The notes: a model not told the origin generated them from the letters alone. A DNA stretch of 64,000 bases from Paractinoplanes ovalisporus (GCF_016834655.1 NZ_JAENHP010000012.1:62001-126000); one strand, 5' to 3'; shown: positions 48,790 through 57,904, counted from the first letter of the stretch. Numbers and translations are program-made.

Positions 48790-50157
48790 ATGTTCGGTCA
48801 ACCTACGAGCCCGCGTTTCCGGGCCGCGCTCGCCGGCACGCTCAGCGCGGGGCTGGTTCTCGGCCTCGCGGCGTGCGGCGGCGACGATTCTGACAGCGGC
48901 AGCGGCACCGACGCCTCGGCGGCCGCCATCGACTGTGCGCCATACACCAAGTTCGGCGACATCAAGGGCAAGACGGTCACGATCTACACGGGCATCGTGA
49001 CCCCGGAGGACACTCCGCACATCGAGTCGTACAAGCCTTTCGAGCAGTGCACCGGCGCCACCATCAAGTACGAGGGTGACAAGTCCTTCGAGACGCAGGT
49101 CCTCGTGCGGGCCCGCGCCGGCAACCCGCCGGACCTCGCGATCGTGCCCCAGCCGGGTCTGGTCAAGCAGCTGGTCTCGACCGGCAAGGCCGTGGCCGCC
49201 CCGCAGGAGGTCTCGGACAACGTCGACAAGTTCTGGGACAAGGCCTGGAAGGCCTACACCACGATCGACGGCAAGTTCTACGGCGCCCCGCTCGGCGCGA
49301 GCGTGAAGTCCCTGGTGTGGTACTCGCCCTCGGAGTTCAAGGACAAGGGCTACACCGTGCCGACGACGCTCGACGAGCTCAAGGCGCTCAGCGACAAGAT
49401 CGTCGCGGACGGCGGCAAGCCGTGGTGCGCCGGCATCGCCTCCGGTGACGCCACCGGCTGGCCGGTCACCGACTGGGTGGAAGACTTCGTCCTGCGTACG
49501 GCCTCGCCCGAGGTCTACGACAAGTGGGTCAACCACGAGATCCCGTTCAACGCGCCCGAGATCCAGGCCGCGTTCGACGCCGTCGGTGGCTACCTGAAGA
49601 ACGACGCGTACGTCAACGGCGGTCTGGGCGACGTCAAGAGCATCGCGACCACGACGTTCCAGGACGCCGGCCTGAAGATCCTCGAGGGCCAGTGCTCGCT
49701 GCACCGCCAGGCCAGCTTCTACGCGGCCAACTTCGAGAAGGGCACCAAGGTGGCCGAGGACGGCGACGTCTTCGCGTTCTACCTGCCCGGCAAGGACGCC
49801 AACACCAAGCCGGTCCTCGGCGCCGGTGAGTTCGTGGTCGCCTTCGCCGACCGCCCCGAGGTCAAGGCCTTCCAGACGTACCTCTCCTCGGACGTCTGGG
49901 CCAACACCAAGGCCAAGCTCTCGTCGGGCTGGGTCACCGCCAACAAGGGTCTCGACCAGGCCAACCTGACGAACCCGATCGACAAGCTGGCCGGTGGCAT
50001 CCTGCTCGACCCGAACGCCACGTTCCGCTTCGACGGCTCCGACATGATGCCGGCCGCGGTGGGCTCGGACGCGTTCTGGAAGCAGTCGACCGCGTGGATC
50101 ACCGGTCAGGACACCAAGACCACGGTGGACAACATCGAAAAGGCATGGCCCAAGTAA
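48790..50157 (+). CDS. Sugar ABC transporter substrate-binding lipoprotein
   Basis: A 455-residue extracellular solute-binding protein from ATG 48790. The lipobox is GLAACGGD at about residues 26-33 (lipidated Cys30), followed by a Ser/Asp-rich tether. The family-1 binding fold is shown by GKTVTIYTGIVTPEDTPHIESYKPFEQCTGATI, PDLAIVPQPGLVKQL, FYGAPLGASVKSLVWYSPSEF and LGAGEFVVAFADRPE. The overall form is that of alpha-glucoside (AglE-like) binding proteins. First gene of the importer operon. Confidence 0.93.
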   Translation: MFGQPTSPRFRAALAGTLSAGLVLGLAACGGDDSDSGSGTDASAAAIDCAPYTKFGDIKGKTVTIYTGIVTPEDTPHIESYKPFEQCTGATIKYEGDKSFETQVLVRARAGNPPDLAIVPQPGLVKQLVSTGKAVAAPQEVSDNVDKFWDKAWKAYTTIDGKFYGAPLGASVKSLVWYSPSEFKDKGYTVPTTLDELKALSDKIVADGGKPWCAGIASGDATGWPVTDWVEDFVLRTASPEVYDKWVNHEIPFNAPEIQAAFDAVGGYLKNDAYVNGGLGDVKSIATTTFQDAGLKILEGQCSLHRQASFYAANFEKGTKVAEDGDVFAFYLPGKDANTKPVLGAGEFVVAFADRPEVKAFQTYLSSDVWANTKAKLSSGWVTANKGLDQANLTNPIDKLAGGILLDPNATFRFDGSDMMPAAVGSDAFWKQSTAWITGQDTKTTVDNIEKAWPK

Positions 50158-50173
50158 TCAAATAGCACTTCCC

Positions 50174-50202
50174 GGGGCCGGTCGGATTTTCCGACCGGCC
50201 CC
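50174..50202 (+). terminator. Intra-operon hairpin between binding protein and permease
   Basis: GGGGCCGGTCGG (50174-50185) and CCGACCGGCCCC (50191-50202) form a perfect 12-bp stem with a 5-nt loop atttt. Such hairpins usually attenuate or stabilise the message so that binding protein is made in excess over permease. Confidence 0.8.
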
Positions 50203-50243
50203 AAACCTCTCTTCACTCCAGCGCACGAGGAGGTCCGGGTCGC

Positions 50244-51227
50244 GTGTTCAACACCGCCTCCACCACCCCCGAAAAAATCCTGCAGATGCTCGCGGCCCTG
50301 CTGTTGTTCGCCGCGGTCATGGGCGTCATTCTTTTCATCGCCGGACGTTTCGGCGGAAAGCGCGGCGACAAGGTCGTCGCGTACCTCTACCTCCTGCCGG
50401 CCGTGCTCATGCTCGCGGTCGGTCTCGTCTATCCGGGCCTCCGCACGATCTACCAGTCCTTCTTCGACGCCGCGGGCAACGCCTTCATCGGCTTCGACAA
50501 CTACCACACGATCTTCACCGACAAGGACCAGCTGACCGTGCTGCGGAACACGGTCTTCTGGGTGGTCGTGACGCCGTTCGTGGCCACCGCGATCGGCCTG
50601 GTCTACGCGATCCTGGTCGACAAGTCGCGGTTCGAGTCGTTCGCCAAGGCGCTGATCTTCCTGCCGATGTCGATCTCGTTCGTCGCGGCCGGCGTGATCT
50701 GGAAGTTCGTCTACGAGTACCGCCCCGACCAGGGCAACGTGAAGCAGATCGGCCTGGTCAACCAGGTCATCGTGTGGCTCGGCGGCAAACCGATCCAGTT
50801 GCTCATCGAGTCGCCGCTCAACTCGTTCCTGCTCATCATCGTGATGATCTGGATCCAGGCCGGCTTCGCGATGACGATCCTGTCCGCGGCCATCAAGGCC
50901 ATCCCGGACGACATCATCGAGGCCGCCCGGCTCGACGGCGTCAACGCGTGGAGCATGTTCCGCAAGATCACGCTGCCGAGCGTGCAGCCCACCGTCGTGG
51001 TCGTGCTGACCACCATCGGCATCGGCACGCTCAAGGTCTTCGACATCGTCCGCACCATGACCGGCGGCAACTTCGACACCAGCGTGGTCGCCAACGAGTT
51101 CTACCGGCAGACGTTCAACGCCGACAACCAGGGCCTGGGCGCCGCGCTCGCGGTGCTGCTGTTCGTCCTGGTCATCCCGATCGTCATCTACAACATCCGC
51201 TCGCTGCGTCGTTCGGAGGCATCATGA
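50244..51227 (+). CDS. Sugar ABC transporter permease (MalF/AglF-like)
   Basis: A 327-residue permease from GTG 50244 preceded by GAGGAGG. Helix 1 (about 10-33) is separate from the core; VAYLYLLPAVLMLAVGLVYP begins the transport domain. The EAA loop is DIIEAARLDGVNAWSMFRKITLP. It overlaps the next permease by 4 nt (ATGA). Confidence 0.94.
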   Translation: MFNTASTTPEKILQMLAALLLFAAVMGVILFIAGRFGGKRGDKVVAYLYLLPAVLMLAVGLVYPGLRTIYQSFFDAAGNAFIGFDNYHTIFTDKDQLTVLRNTVFWVVVTPFVATAIGLVYAILVDKSRFESFAKALIFLPMSISFVAAGVIWKFVYEYRPDQGNVKQIGLVNQVIVWLGGKPIQLLIESPLNSFLLIIVMIWIQAGFAMTILSAAIKAIPDDIIEAARLDGVNAWSMFRKITLPSVQPTVVVVLTTIGIGTLKVFDIVRTMTGGNFDTSVVANEFYRQTFNADNQGLGAALAVLLFVLVIPIVIYNIRSLRRSEAS

Positions 51228-52135
51228 GCACCGCGACTCCGGTAACGACGCCACCCCTCAAGGCCGAGAAGGTCACCGCGGCCGGTGTGGCCAAGAAGCG
51301 CCTCAGCTCACCGTGGGCGTCGATCGCGGCCATCGTGATCGCCGTGCTGTGGACACTGCCGACCTTCGGCCTGCTGGTGTCCTCGTTCCGGCCCGAGCGG
51401 GCGATCAAGACGACCGGCTGGTGGACGTTCTTCAGCGACCCGACGACCACGTTCGAGAACTACAACAAGGTCTTCGGCGAGGAGGGCGGCGTCAACCTGG
51501 CCGCGTTCTTCGTCAACTCGCTGATCATCTGCATCCCCTCGGTGCTGATCCCGATGGCGCTGGCGGCCCTGTCAGCGTACGCGTTCGCCTGGATCAAGTT
51601 CCCCGGCCGCAACGTCCTGTTCCTGATGATCTTCGCGCTGCAGATCGTCCCGCTGCAGGTCACGCTGATCCCGCTCCTCAAGATCTTCGTGAGCATCGAC
51701 ATCACCGGCACGTTCTGGACGTTGTGGCTGTCGCACGCGACGTTCGCCCTGCCGCTGGCGATCTACCTGCTGCACAACTTCATGCGCGAGATCCCGGCCG
51801 GCCTGATCGAGGCCGCCCGCGTCGACGGCGCGGGCCACGTCTCGATCTTCTTCAAGGTGATGCTGCCGCTGCTGACCCCCGCGTTGGCGGCGTTCGGCAT
51901 CTTCCAGTTCCTGTGGGTCTGGAACGACCTGCTGGTCGCCCTGGTCTTCGCCGGCGGCGGTGACGAGGTCGCCCCGATCACCCTGCAGCTGGCCAACCTG
52001 AGCGGCACCCGGGGCACGGCCTGGCACCTGCTGTCGGCAGGCGCCTTCGTCTCCATCATCGTCCCGGTGACGGTGTTCCTGCTGCTCCAGCGTTACTTCG
52101 TACGCGGTCTGCTCGCGGGCAGCGTCAAGGGCTGA
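51224..52135 (+). CDS. Sugar ABC transporter permease (MalG/AglG-like)
   Basis: A 303-residue permease from ATG 51224. Six helices; the substrate-facing VSSFRPERAIKTTGWW, the EAA loop GLIEAARVDGAGHVSIFFKVMLP and the terminal QRYFVRGLLAGSVKG are typical. No ATPase gene follows, so the system presumably borrows a shared MsiK-type ATPase, as is normal in actinomycetes. Confidence 0.95.
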   Translation: MSTATPVTTPPLKAEKVTAAGVAKKRLSSPWASIAAIVIAVLWTLPTFGLLVSSFRPERAIKTTGWWTFFSDPTTTFENYNKVFGEEGGVNLAAFFVNSLIICIPSVLIPMALAALSAYAFAWIKFPGRNVLFLMIFALQIVPLQVTLIPLLKIFVSIDITGTFWTLWLSHATFALPLAIYLLHNFMREIPAGLIEAARVDGAGHVSIFFKVMLPLLTPALAAFGIFQFLWVWNDLLVALVFAGGGDEVAPITLQLANLSGTRGTAWHLLSAGAFVSIIVPVTVFLLLQRYFVRGLLAGSVKG

Positions 52136-52152
52136 GGCCCGCTCTCACCCCT

Positions 52153-52185
52153 GGGGGCCGCGTCCACGTCCTGGACGCGGCCCCC
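52153..52185 (+). terminator. Terminator of the sugar importer operon
   Basis: GGGGGCCGCGTCC (52153-52165) and GGACGCGGCCCCC (52173-52185) make a perfect 13-bp stem with a 7-nt loop, 17 bp after the stop. Confidence 0.9.
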
Positions 52186-52401
52186 ACCCGTTCCAGCCTC
52201 CGCTGAGGCCGTGGCTCATGCTGCTGATCGACCATTCCGGCCCCGGTCGCCGTCGTGCCACGTAGGTGGCGCCTGAATCCGTTCGTGCCATAGAGACACC
52301 CGGCAGCGGACGCCGGCTCACCATCGCCCTCCGGTCCGTCGCTTGGCCGGATCGGCGACTATCGAGGGGAATCCGAGTTTCCGGCAACCGGAGAGTGGTG
52401 G

Positions 52402-53229
52402 ATGGGTATCAGAGGCAAGCGAGCACGCCCCGACCCTGACAAGCCAGCCGCCCGGGAGCCGCTGGGAGAAGCCAATGGACTGCGGAAGGCCGGCTATCTC
52501 GGCATCGGCACCTTCTTCCTGTGCGGCGGCGCCGGCCTCAACGCTACGGACGATCCGGCAATAGAGCGCATCCGGTTCACCTATGTGATCGTGGCCGTGC
52601 TGGCCGTCCCCGCGACGATATGGGCCTTCCGCTCGGCGAAGCGAGCTCAGCGGGCGGCCGAGGCGCAGTACGGCGCCCTGTTGCCGCCCGAACGACCCGG
52701 TTACCGTGCCACCCGGCATATCGCCGTTGTTATGTGGAACCTGCTCGGTGTCGCCGTGTTGGTGGGCATGCTCACGGCGCAGCCGGATCCCGGCGCTGAA
52801 ACCCGGTCGATCGACCTTCCGCCGTTGGCCCGCGCGCTGATCTCCATTTTCCTCGTGGCCACTCTGGTGGTCAGCTTTGCTGCTGCCATGATGGCCCCCG
52901 GGACTCGTTCGGCCGCCCATCGCGCCGAACAACTCGCCAAGTGGCGACGACAGGTCGAGCCGTTGAGCACCCGCCTGGCCGCGGACATCAACGCCCAGCT
53001 CGAGCGGCTGGAGAACATCCGTGATGTCGCGGCCCGGGAGGACGAGCTGAGAAGACTGATCGAACATCAGACCGATCCGGCAATCGACCTGCTGATCGAA
53101 CGCGTCAATGACAAGCAAGCCGGACGCCAGGTGCACGCCAACCGGATTCAGGTGGTCGTGGCCGCGGGAATCGGCATCGTCACCGGCATTTTCGTCAATT
53201 GGATCACCGGCCCGCTGCTGCACTGGTGA
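52402..53229 (+). CDS. Unrecognised membrane protein
   Basis: A 275-residue protein from ATG 52402. The first 30 residues are basic and Pro-rich. Hydrophobic segments lie at about 33-48, 55-72, 108-126 and 140-165, followed by a charged, probably coiled-coil cytoplasmic stretch (RRQVEPLSTRLAADINAQLERLENIRDVAAREDELRRL) and a final helix pair (VVVAAGIGIVTGIFVNWITG). No family motif is recognised. It stands alone between a terminator and a gene-poor stretch. Confidence 0.75.
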   Translation: MGIRGKRARPDPDKPAAREPLGEANGLRKAGYLGIGTFFLCGGAGLNATDDPAIERIRFTYVIVAVLAVPATIWAFRSAKRAQRAAEAQYGALLPPERPGYRATRHIAVVMWNLLGVAVLVGMLTAQPDPGAETRSIDLPPLARALISIFLVATLVVSFAAAMMAPGTRSAAHRAEQLAKWRRQVEPLSTRLAADINAQLERLENIRDVAAREDELRRLIEHQTDPAIDLLIERVNDKQAGRQVHANRIQVVVAAGIGIVTGIFVNWITGPLLHW

Positions 53230-53407
53230 TCGCCCGCCGGAGCATCTGGGTTGTCCACAGTGGCGGCCTTGTCCACAGGTCGGCCGTTCGCCGCCCATGA
53301 AGATCTGCCCCGACCGGTAAAATCGGCAGTGGCGGTGGACCCCCGTGGAGGGTGGGCCCATTAGCGGGGTTGATCTTGAAGCTGCATCTCGGGTGTACGG
53401 AACTTGT

Positions 53408-53472
53408 GCCCGGTGGCGCGGCCCCAGCACCAGCCGCCCGGTGCTCTACCGCCGCTGGCCCCGGGGCCCTGA
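53408..53472 (+). pseudogene. Remnant of a TetR-type helix-turn-helix
   Basis: One frame reads ARWRGPSTSRPVLYRRWPRG, very close to the recognition-helix end of TetR proteins of the RRAGTSRPVLYRRWP type. There is no start, no upstream half of the domain and no ligand domain after it. It lies at the 3' side of an MGT-type glycosyltransferase gene, a gene type often found beside a TetR gene. Confidence 0.45.
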
Positions 53473-53484
53473 TGTCAGCAGTGC

Positions 53485-54678
53485 CTACAGCCTGTTCAGC
53501 GCCCTCAGGACACCGGCCGCACCGTCCTCCTCGGCCAGCGCCGCGGCAACGCCGACCGCCCGCTGACGATAGGCCGGCTCTCCCACGGCTGACCGGATCG
53601 CTGCCGCCAACCGGGGCGCGGTCAAGCGCCGGAACGGCACGACGGCCGGCGCCACGCCCAGACCGACCAGGCGCTGCGCCCAGAACGGCTGGTCGACCAT
53701 CAGCGGCACCGGCACGGCGGGAACGCCCGCGCGCAGGCCTGCCGCGGTCGTGCCGGCTCCGGCGTGGTGCACGACGGCGGCCATGCGGGGGAACAGCCAT
53801 TCGTGCGGCACCTCGTCCACGGTGAGCACGTCGTCGCTGGTGGCGGTCAGGCCGGCCCAGCCTCGGCCGACGACCGCGCGCACGCCGGCCGCCCGCACGG
53901 CCTCCACGATCAGCGCGGACAGGGTCGAAGGGTCACCGGGCATGCTGCCGAAACCGATGTAGACCGGCGGCGGCCCGGCCGACAGGAAAGCCGCCAGAGA
54001 TGGGGGCGGCGTATAGGACGGCTCGGGTGCGGGCCACCAGTAGCCGACCGTCGAGCAGGACGACGGCCAGTCCGCAGGTTGCGGCACCACCGACGGGCTG
54101 TAGCCGTAGCAGATCGGCCAGTCGGCCAGGTGACGCAACCACTTGTGGTGGCCGATCGGCGGCAGTCCCAGCTCGGCGCGCAGTGCTCGGACGGCGCCGC
54201 GATAGGGCAGCTGGCCCAGCTCCAGCACCGCGTTCGCGGCCGCCCGGTTGCCCCACGGACCGAGCGGGCGGGTGGTGACCGTGGACGGCGGGAACTCGCG
54301 GGTGGGCGTCATGGGCTGCAGGTAGACGCCGATGCTGGGCCGCCCCAACCCTTCGGCCACGTGACCGCCGATCCAGCCGGCGGGGGTCAGCAGCAGCACG
54401 TCGGCCGAGCGGGCGGCGTCGGCCATGGCCCGGCCCAGCGGCAGCGCCTGCGCGGCCACCGAACGGTTGACCGCCACGATCCCACCCGACCGGCTCAGTT
54501 CCTCGTGGGTGTCGATCGGCAGGGTTGCGTACCGGAGGCCGTGGCCCGTCACCATCTTCTCGAACCGCGTGTGCGTGGCGACGGTGACCTCATGACCGGC
54601 CTGTTCGAGCCGGACGCCCAGACCCACGTACGGAACCACGTCGCCCCGGCTGCCCACCGCGAGAACCGTGATCCGCAT
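53485..54678 (-). CDS. MGT-type (GT1) glycosyltransferase
   Basis: A 397-residue GT-B enzyme from ATG 54678. The N-domain begins RITVLAVGSRGDVVPYVGLGVRLEQAGHEVTVATH, the acceptor side; the C-domain has VYIGFGSMPG and the nucleotide-sugar motif VVHHAGAGTTAAGLRAGVPAVPVPLMVDQPFWAQRL. This matches the sterol/macrolide glucosyltransferase group. It would attach a sugar to a lipid, macrolide or sterol-like acceptor. The start is 2 nt after the stop of the small membrane protein, so the pair is an operon. Confidence 0.94.
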   Translation of the reverse strand: MRITVLAVGSRGDVVPYVGLGVRLEQAGHEVTVATHTRFEKMVTGHGLRYATLPIDTHEELSRSGGIVAVNRSVAAQALPLGRAMADAARSADVLLLTPAGWIGGHVAEGLGRPSIGVYLQPMTPTREFPPSTVTTRPLGPWGNRAAANAVLELGQLPYRGAVRALRAELGLPPIGHHKWLRHLADWPICYGYSPSVVPQPADWPSSCSTVGYWWPAPEPSYTPPPSLAAFLSAGPPPVYIGFGSMPGDPSTLSALIVEAVRAAGVRAVVGRGWAGLTATSDDVLTVDEVPHEWLFPRMAAVVHHAGAGTTAAGLRAGVPAVPVPLMVDQPFWAQRLVGLGVAPAVVPFRRLTAPRLAAAIRSAVGEPAYRQRAVGVAAALAEEDGAAGVLRALNRL

Positions 54679-54680
54679 CG

Positions 54681-54968
54681 TCAGGCCGCCCGCATCATCT
54701 GCCGGGCGCCGATCAGCAGCATGATCAGGGCGGGCACGTAGAACAGGCCGACCGACGCCGCGCCGATCAGCACAAAGCCGGCGAGCAGACCGATGCATCC
54801 CCACGCCACGATCCGCTGGGCGCCGAGCAGCGCCGGCAGCCCGCTCACCACGGCGGGAACGGCCAGCACGAGCGCGACACCCCCACCCTCGGTCGAGAAC
54901 AGGCTGATCACCAAGACGACGCTCACGGCCAGCGAGTAGATCGCCGCCCCGCCGAACCAGAAACGCAT
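54681..54968 (-). CDS. Small four-helix membrane protein
   Basis: A 95-residue protein; ATG 54968 preferred, GTG 54986 possible. Four hydrophobic segments cover most of the length and the end is basic (GARQMMRAA). No family recognised. Co-transcribed with the glycosyltransferase. Confidence 0.72.
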   Translation of the reverse strand: MRFWFGGAAIYSLAVSVVLVISLFSTEGGGVALVLAVPAVVSGLPALLGAQRIVAWGCIGLLAGFVLIGAASVGLFYVPALIMLLIGARQMMRAA

Positions 54969-55035
54969 ACGGTCATTGACGCACACGCTCCCTGTCAGCG
55001 CGCTGTGGCAGCCGCACCGCCGGCAATACCACGGA

Positions 55036-55599
55036 TCATTGCCCGTACGGGCGGTCGCGCCGGGCCACGCGCAGGGTCTCGGCCCACCAGTCGAGCTCGC
55101 CCAGTGCCATGTCGAAGGCCTTGGTGACCGGTTCGGGGGCGGTGTAACCGGTCGGGCCGAGCTCGTACCAGGGTGCGTGCAGCCCGACCACCCGGCGTGT
55201 GGTGACCATGTGGAGTTCGGCGAAGACCCCGCGCAGGTGTTCCGTGGCGAGCAGGCCGCCCTGGACCCCGTACGAGAGGACGGTGGCCGGCTTGAACATC
55301 CACTCGCGGTAGTGCCAGTCGATCGCCCGCTTGAGGCTGCCGGGGTAGGAATGGTTGTACTCGGGCGTGACGAACACGTATCCGTCGGCGGTGTCGAGGC
55401 GGTCGGCGATCGCGGTCTTCGTGCCGCCGCCGGGCTGCAGGAGCTGGTCGTCGGGCAGTTCGCACTCGGCCAGGTCGATCAGGTCGTGCGTCGCGAACCG
55501 GTCCGCGACCCGGGTGCCGGCCCAGTCGGCGAGGACCCGGCCCATCCGCTCCCCGCGGACGCTGGCGGCCAGGACGACGATGTGCGCTGTCGAAGTCAT
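55036..55599 (-). CDS. NADPH-dependent FMN reductase / flavodoxin-fold quinone reductase
   Basis: A 187-residue flavodoxin-fold enzyme from ATG 55599. The FMN phosphate loop is AASVRGERMGRVLADW, and the family block DGYVFVTPEYNHSYPGSLKRAIDW is complete. It should reduce quinones, azo compounds or flavins with NAD(P)H. It is divergent from the MerR gene with an 18-bp dyad between them, so it is probably that regulator's target. Confidence 0.94.
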   Translation of the reverse strand: MTSTAHIVVLAASVRGERMGRVLADWAGTRVADRFATHDLIDLAECELPDDQLLQPGGGTKTAIADRLDTADGYVFVTPEYNHSYPGSLKRAIDWHYREWMFKPATVLSYGVQGGLLATEHLRGVFAELHMVTTRRVVGLHAPWYELGPTGYTAPEPVTKAFDMALGELDWWAETLRVARRDRPYGQ

Positions 55600-55615
55600 G
55601 TGCCTTACGGTGAGC

Positions 55616-55633
55616 CTTCAACATATGTTTAAG
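55616..55633. promoter_or_regulatory. 18-bp dyad between FMN reductase and MerR genes
   Basis: CTT-c-AACATATGTT-t-AAG is symmetrical apart from the two single bases. It lies in the 41-bp gap between the divergent starts and has the size expected of a MerR-family operator. Confidence 0.75.
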
Positions 55634-55640
55634 TCAAGCC

Positions 55641-56006
55641 ATGACCACGACCATGTTCACCCGCTCGGTCAGTGACGTGGCGGCCGAGAGCGGCGTCGCC
55701 CCGTCCGCGGTCCGCTTCTATGAGCAACACGGCGTCATCACGGCCATCCGTACGGCGGGTGACCAGCGCCGCTTCGACGAGAGCGCGGCCTGCCGGATCC
55801 GTGTGGCCAAGGTCGCCCAGCGGGTCGGCCTGACGGTCCGCGAGATCGCCGACATCTTCGCCGCCCTGCCCGCCGACCCGCAGCCCGCCGACTGGGGCCG
55901 GGTCGCCACCACGTTGATCGCCGAGGCCGAATCCCGTACGGCGGCTCTGAAGTCCTACCTGAACGACATGCGCGGCAGTGGCCGTCTGTGCGAGATCGAC
56001 GTCTGA
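55641..56006 (+). CDS. MerR-family regulator, SoxR-like but without the Fe-S cysteines
   Basis: A 121-residue protein from ATG 55641. The HTH is SVSDVAAESGVAPSAVRFYEQHGVI, then RTAGDQRRFDESAACRIRVAKVAQRVGLTVREIADIF, the pattern of the SoxR branch. A dimerisation helix follows, but where SoxR has CxxCxC the protein stops at SGRLCEIDV with one cysteine. It may sense through that Cys or by another route. It should twist the promoter over the dyad upstream. Confidence 0.93.
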   Translation: MTTTMFTRSVSDVAAESGVAPSAVRFYEQHGVITAIRTAGDQRRFDESAACRIRVAKVAQRVGLTVREIADIFAALPADPQPADWGRVATTLIAEAESRTAALKSYLNDMRGSGRLCEIDV

Positions 56007-56009
56007 TTC

Positions 56010-57410
56010 TCAGTCGCGCAGGTTGGTCGGGTCGAGTGTGGTCTCCTCGTGGCGCACGTTGCGGTTGTAGAAGTACGTGGCCACCCACAGGACGATGCCG
56101 ATGACGATCAGGATGCCGGCGATGCGGTAGTCGGCGGCCGCCCGGCCCGAGAGCGGGCTCGCGAGGTAGGCGCACGCGACGGCTCCGATGACGGGGATCG
56201 CCGTCGGCGCCTTGAAATGCTTGTGCTCGACCCGGTCGCGGCGCAGCACCAGGACGGCGATGTTGACCACTGTGAAGACGCACAGCAACAGCAGGGACGT
56301 CGTGCCGCCGAGGGCGGTCAGGTCGGCGAACCAGATCAGGCCGAAGGCGATCACCGTGGTGAAGACGATGCCGACCCACGGCGTACGGCGGGAGGGGTGG
56401 ACCTTTCCGAGGACCCGCGGAAGCACGCGCTCGTTGGCCATGCCGTAGAGCAGCCGGCTGGCCATCAGCATGTTGATCAGGGCCGAGTTGGCCACGGCGA
56501 ACATCGTGATGAACGCGAAGATCCACAGCGGGAAGGCGGACGCGCCGGCCTCGACGACCTTCAGCAGGGGCGCGTCGCCCTCGCCCAGTTCGGCCGGCGG
56601 CACCAGCGCGACCGACGAGATCGAGACCAGCACGTAGATGGCACCGGTGATGCACAGCCCGGTCAGCATCACCTTGGGGAAGATCCGTACGGGATCCTTG
56701 GTCTCCTCGGCCATGTTGACCGAGTCCTCGAAGCCGACCATGGCGAAGAACGCCAGCGCCGTCGCCGCGGTGACCGAGAAGAACGCGGACTCGCCCTCGG
56801 CCGCCTGGAAGTCGGTGAGCCGGGACAGGTCGCCGTTGCCGCCGCCCAGCGCCCACGCGCCGATGCAGATGACGATCAGCAGACCGGTCAGCTCGACGCA
56901 GGTGAGCAGCACGTTGAGCTTCACGCTCTCGCCCACCCCGCGGAAATTGATCAGCCCGACCAGCAGCATGAAGCCGAGCGCGATGGCGGTGAGCGCGAAC
57001 CCGTCGCCGATCGACAGGTCGAACGCCTCGGCGAAGTTCGACGCGAACGCCTTCGACGCGCTGGACGCCGACGTCAGGCCGGAACACATGACGGCGAACG
57101 CGACGATGAACGTCAGGAAGTGGATGCCGAACGCCTTGTGCGTGTAGAGCGCGGCGCCGGCCGCCCGCGGATATTTGGTGACCAGTTCGAGGTAGCTGAA
57201 CGCGGTCAGCAACGCCACCAGGAAAGCGATGAGGAACGGCAGCCACACGGCGCCGCCCACCTCGTTCGCCACGCGACCGGTGAGCGCGTAGACACCGGTG
57301 CCGAGGATGTCGCCCACCACGAACAGCAGGAGCAGGCCGGGGCCCATGACCCGCTTCAGTTCGGGTTGGCGTTGTGCCTGATTCACCGCCGCGTCGTCCG
57401 CCATAACCAT
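56010..57410 (-). CDS. APC-superfamily amino acid permease
   Basis: A 466-residue transporter with 12 helices; ATG 57410 chosen, with ATG 57404 and GTG 57428 as alternatives. The first helix has VVGDILGTGVYALTGRVANEVGGAVW, then the block AFSYLELVTKYPRAAGAALYTHKAFG and FFAMVGFEDSVNMAEETKDP, all standard for the family. It imports or exchanges amino acids or amines. It is divergent from the USP gene. Confidence 0.92.
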   Translation of the reverse strand: MVMADDAAVNQAQRQPELKRVMGPGLLLLFVVGDILGTGVYALTGRVANEVGGAVWLPFLIAFLVALLTAFSYLELVTKYPRAAGAALYTHKAFGIHFLTFIVAFAVMCSGLTSASSASKAFASNFAEAFDLSIGDGFALTAIALGFMLLVGLINFRGVGESVKLNVLLTCVELTGLLIVICIGAWALGGGNGDLSRLTDFQAAEGESAFFSVTAATALAFFAMVGFEDSVNMAEETKDPVRIFPKVMLTGLCITGAIYVLVSISSVALVPPAELGEGDAPLLKVVEAGASAFPLWIFAFITMFAVANSALINMLMASRLLYGMANERVLPRVLGKVHPSRRTPWVGIVFTTVIAFGLIWFADLTALGGTTSLLLLCVFTVVNIAVLVLRRDRVEHKHFKAPTAIPVIGAVACAYLASPLSGRAAADYRIAGILIVIGIVLWVATYFYNRNVRHEETTLDPTNLRD

Positions 57411-57484
57411 GAGGCTGGTACAGATCACGGCTTCTGTCGAGCCAGAACTATCGACGGGTCGCGATCAACCGCTAACGTCTAGTG

Positions 57485-57904
57485 ATGCGCATCGTCGTCG
57501 CCGCCAAGCCCGAAGCCGATCAGCCCTGGCTCGCCGACGCGGTGATCGGCCTGGCCAGACAGACCGGCGCGGTCGTCTCGGTGGTCGCCGCCGACGGTGT
57601 CGAACTCGAACGGCTGGCGTCCGTGCCCCGCACGGTCTTCTCCGATTCCGCCCACGCGGCCGCGGCGTCCATAGCGCGGCGGCTGGCCGAGGCCGGGGTC
57701 GAGGCGACGGTCTCGGTGCTGCCGGGCCGTCCCGTGCCGGCCATCCTCGACTTCGCCAGACAGAACAAGGCCGACCTCATCGTGGCCGGCTCCAGCACCC
57801 GGCCGAAGGTGGCCGAGCGGCTGCTCGGAAGCGTGCCGCTCGACCTGATCAAACAGTCCGCGAAACCGGTCCTGGTGATCACCCATCCGGGGCATCCGGC
57901 CTAA
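57485..57904 (+). CDS. Universal stress protein (UspA) domain protein
   Basis: A 139-residue single-domain protein from ATG 57485 (GTG 57482 adjoins). It starts RIVVAAKPEAD and has VPAILDFARQNKADLIVAGSS and RLLGSVPLDLIKQSAKPVLVI; the nucleotide loop is near the G-2x-G-9x-G(S) pattern but lacks its second Gly, so ATP binding is doubtful. Divergent from the permease; its 3' end overlaps the convergent pectate lyase gene by 4 bp. Confidence 0.88.
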   Translation: MRIVVAAKPEADQPWLADAVIGLARQTGAVVSVVAADGVELERLASVPRTVFSDSAHAAAASIARRLAEAGVEATVSVLPGRPVPAILDFARQNKADLIVAGSSTRPKVAERLLGSVPLDLIKQSAKPVLVITHPGHPA

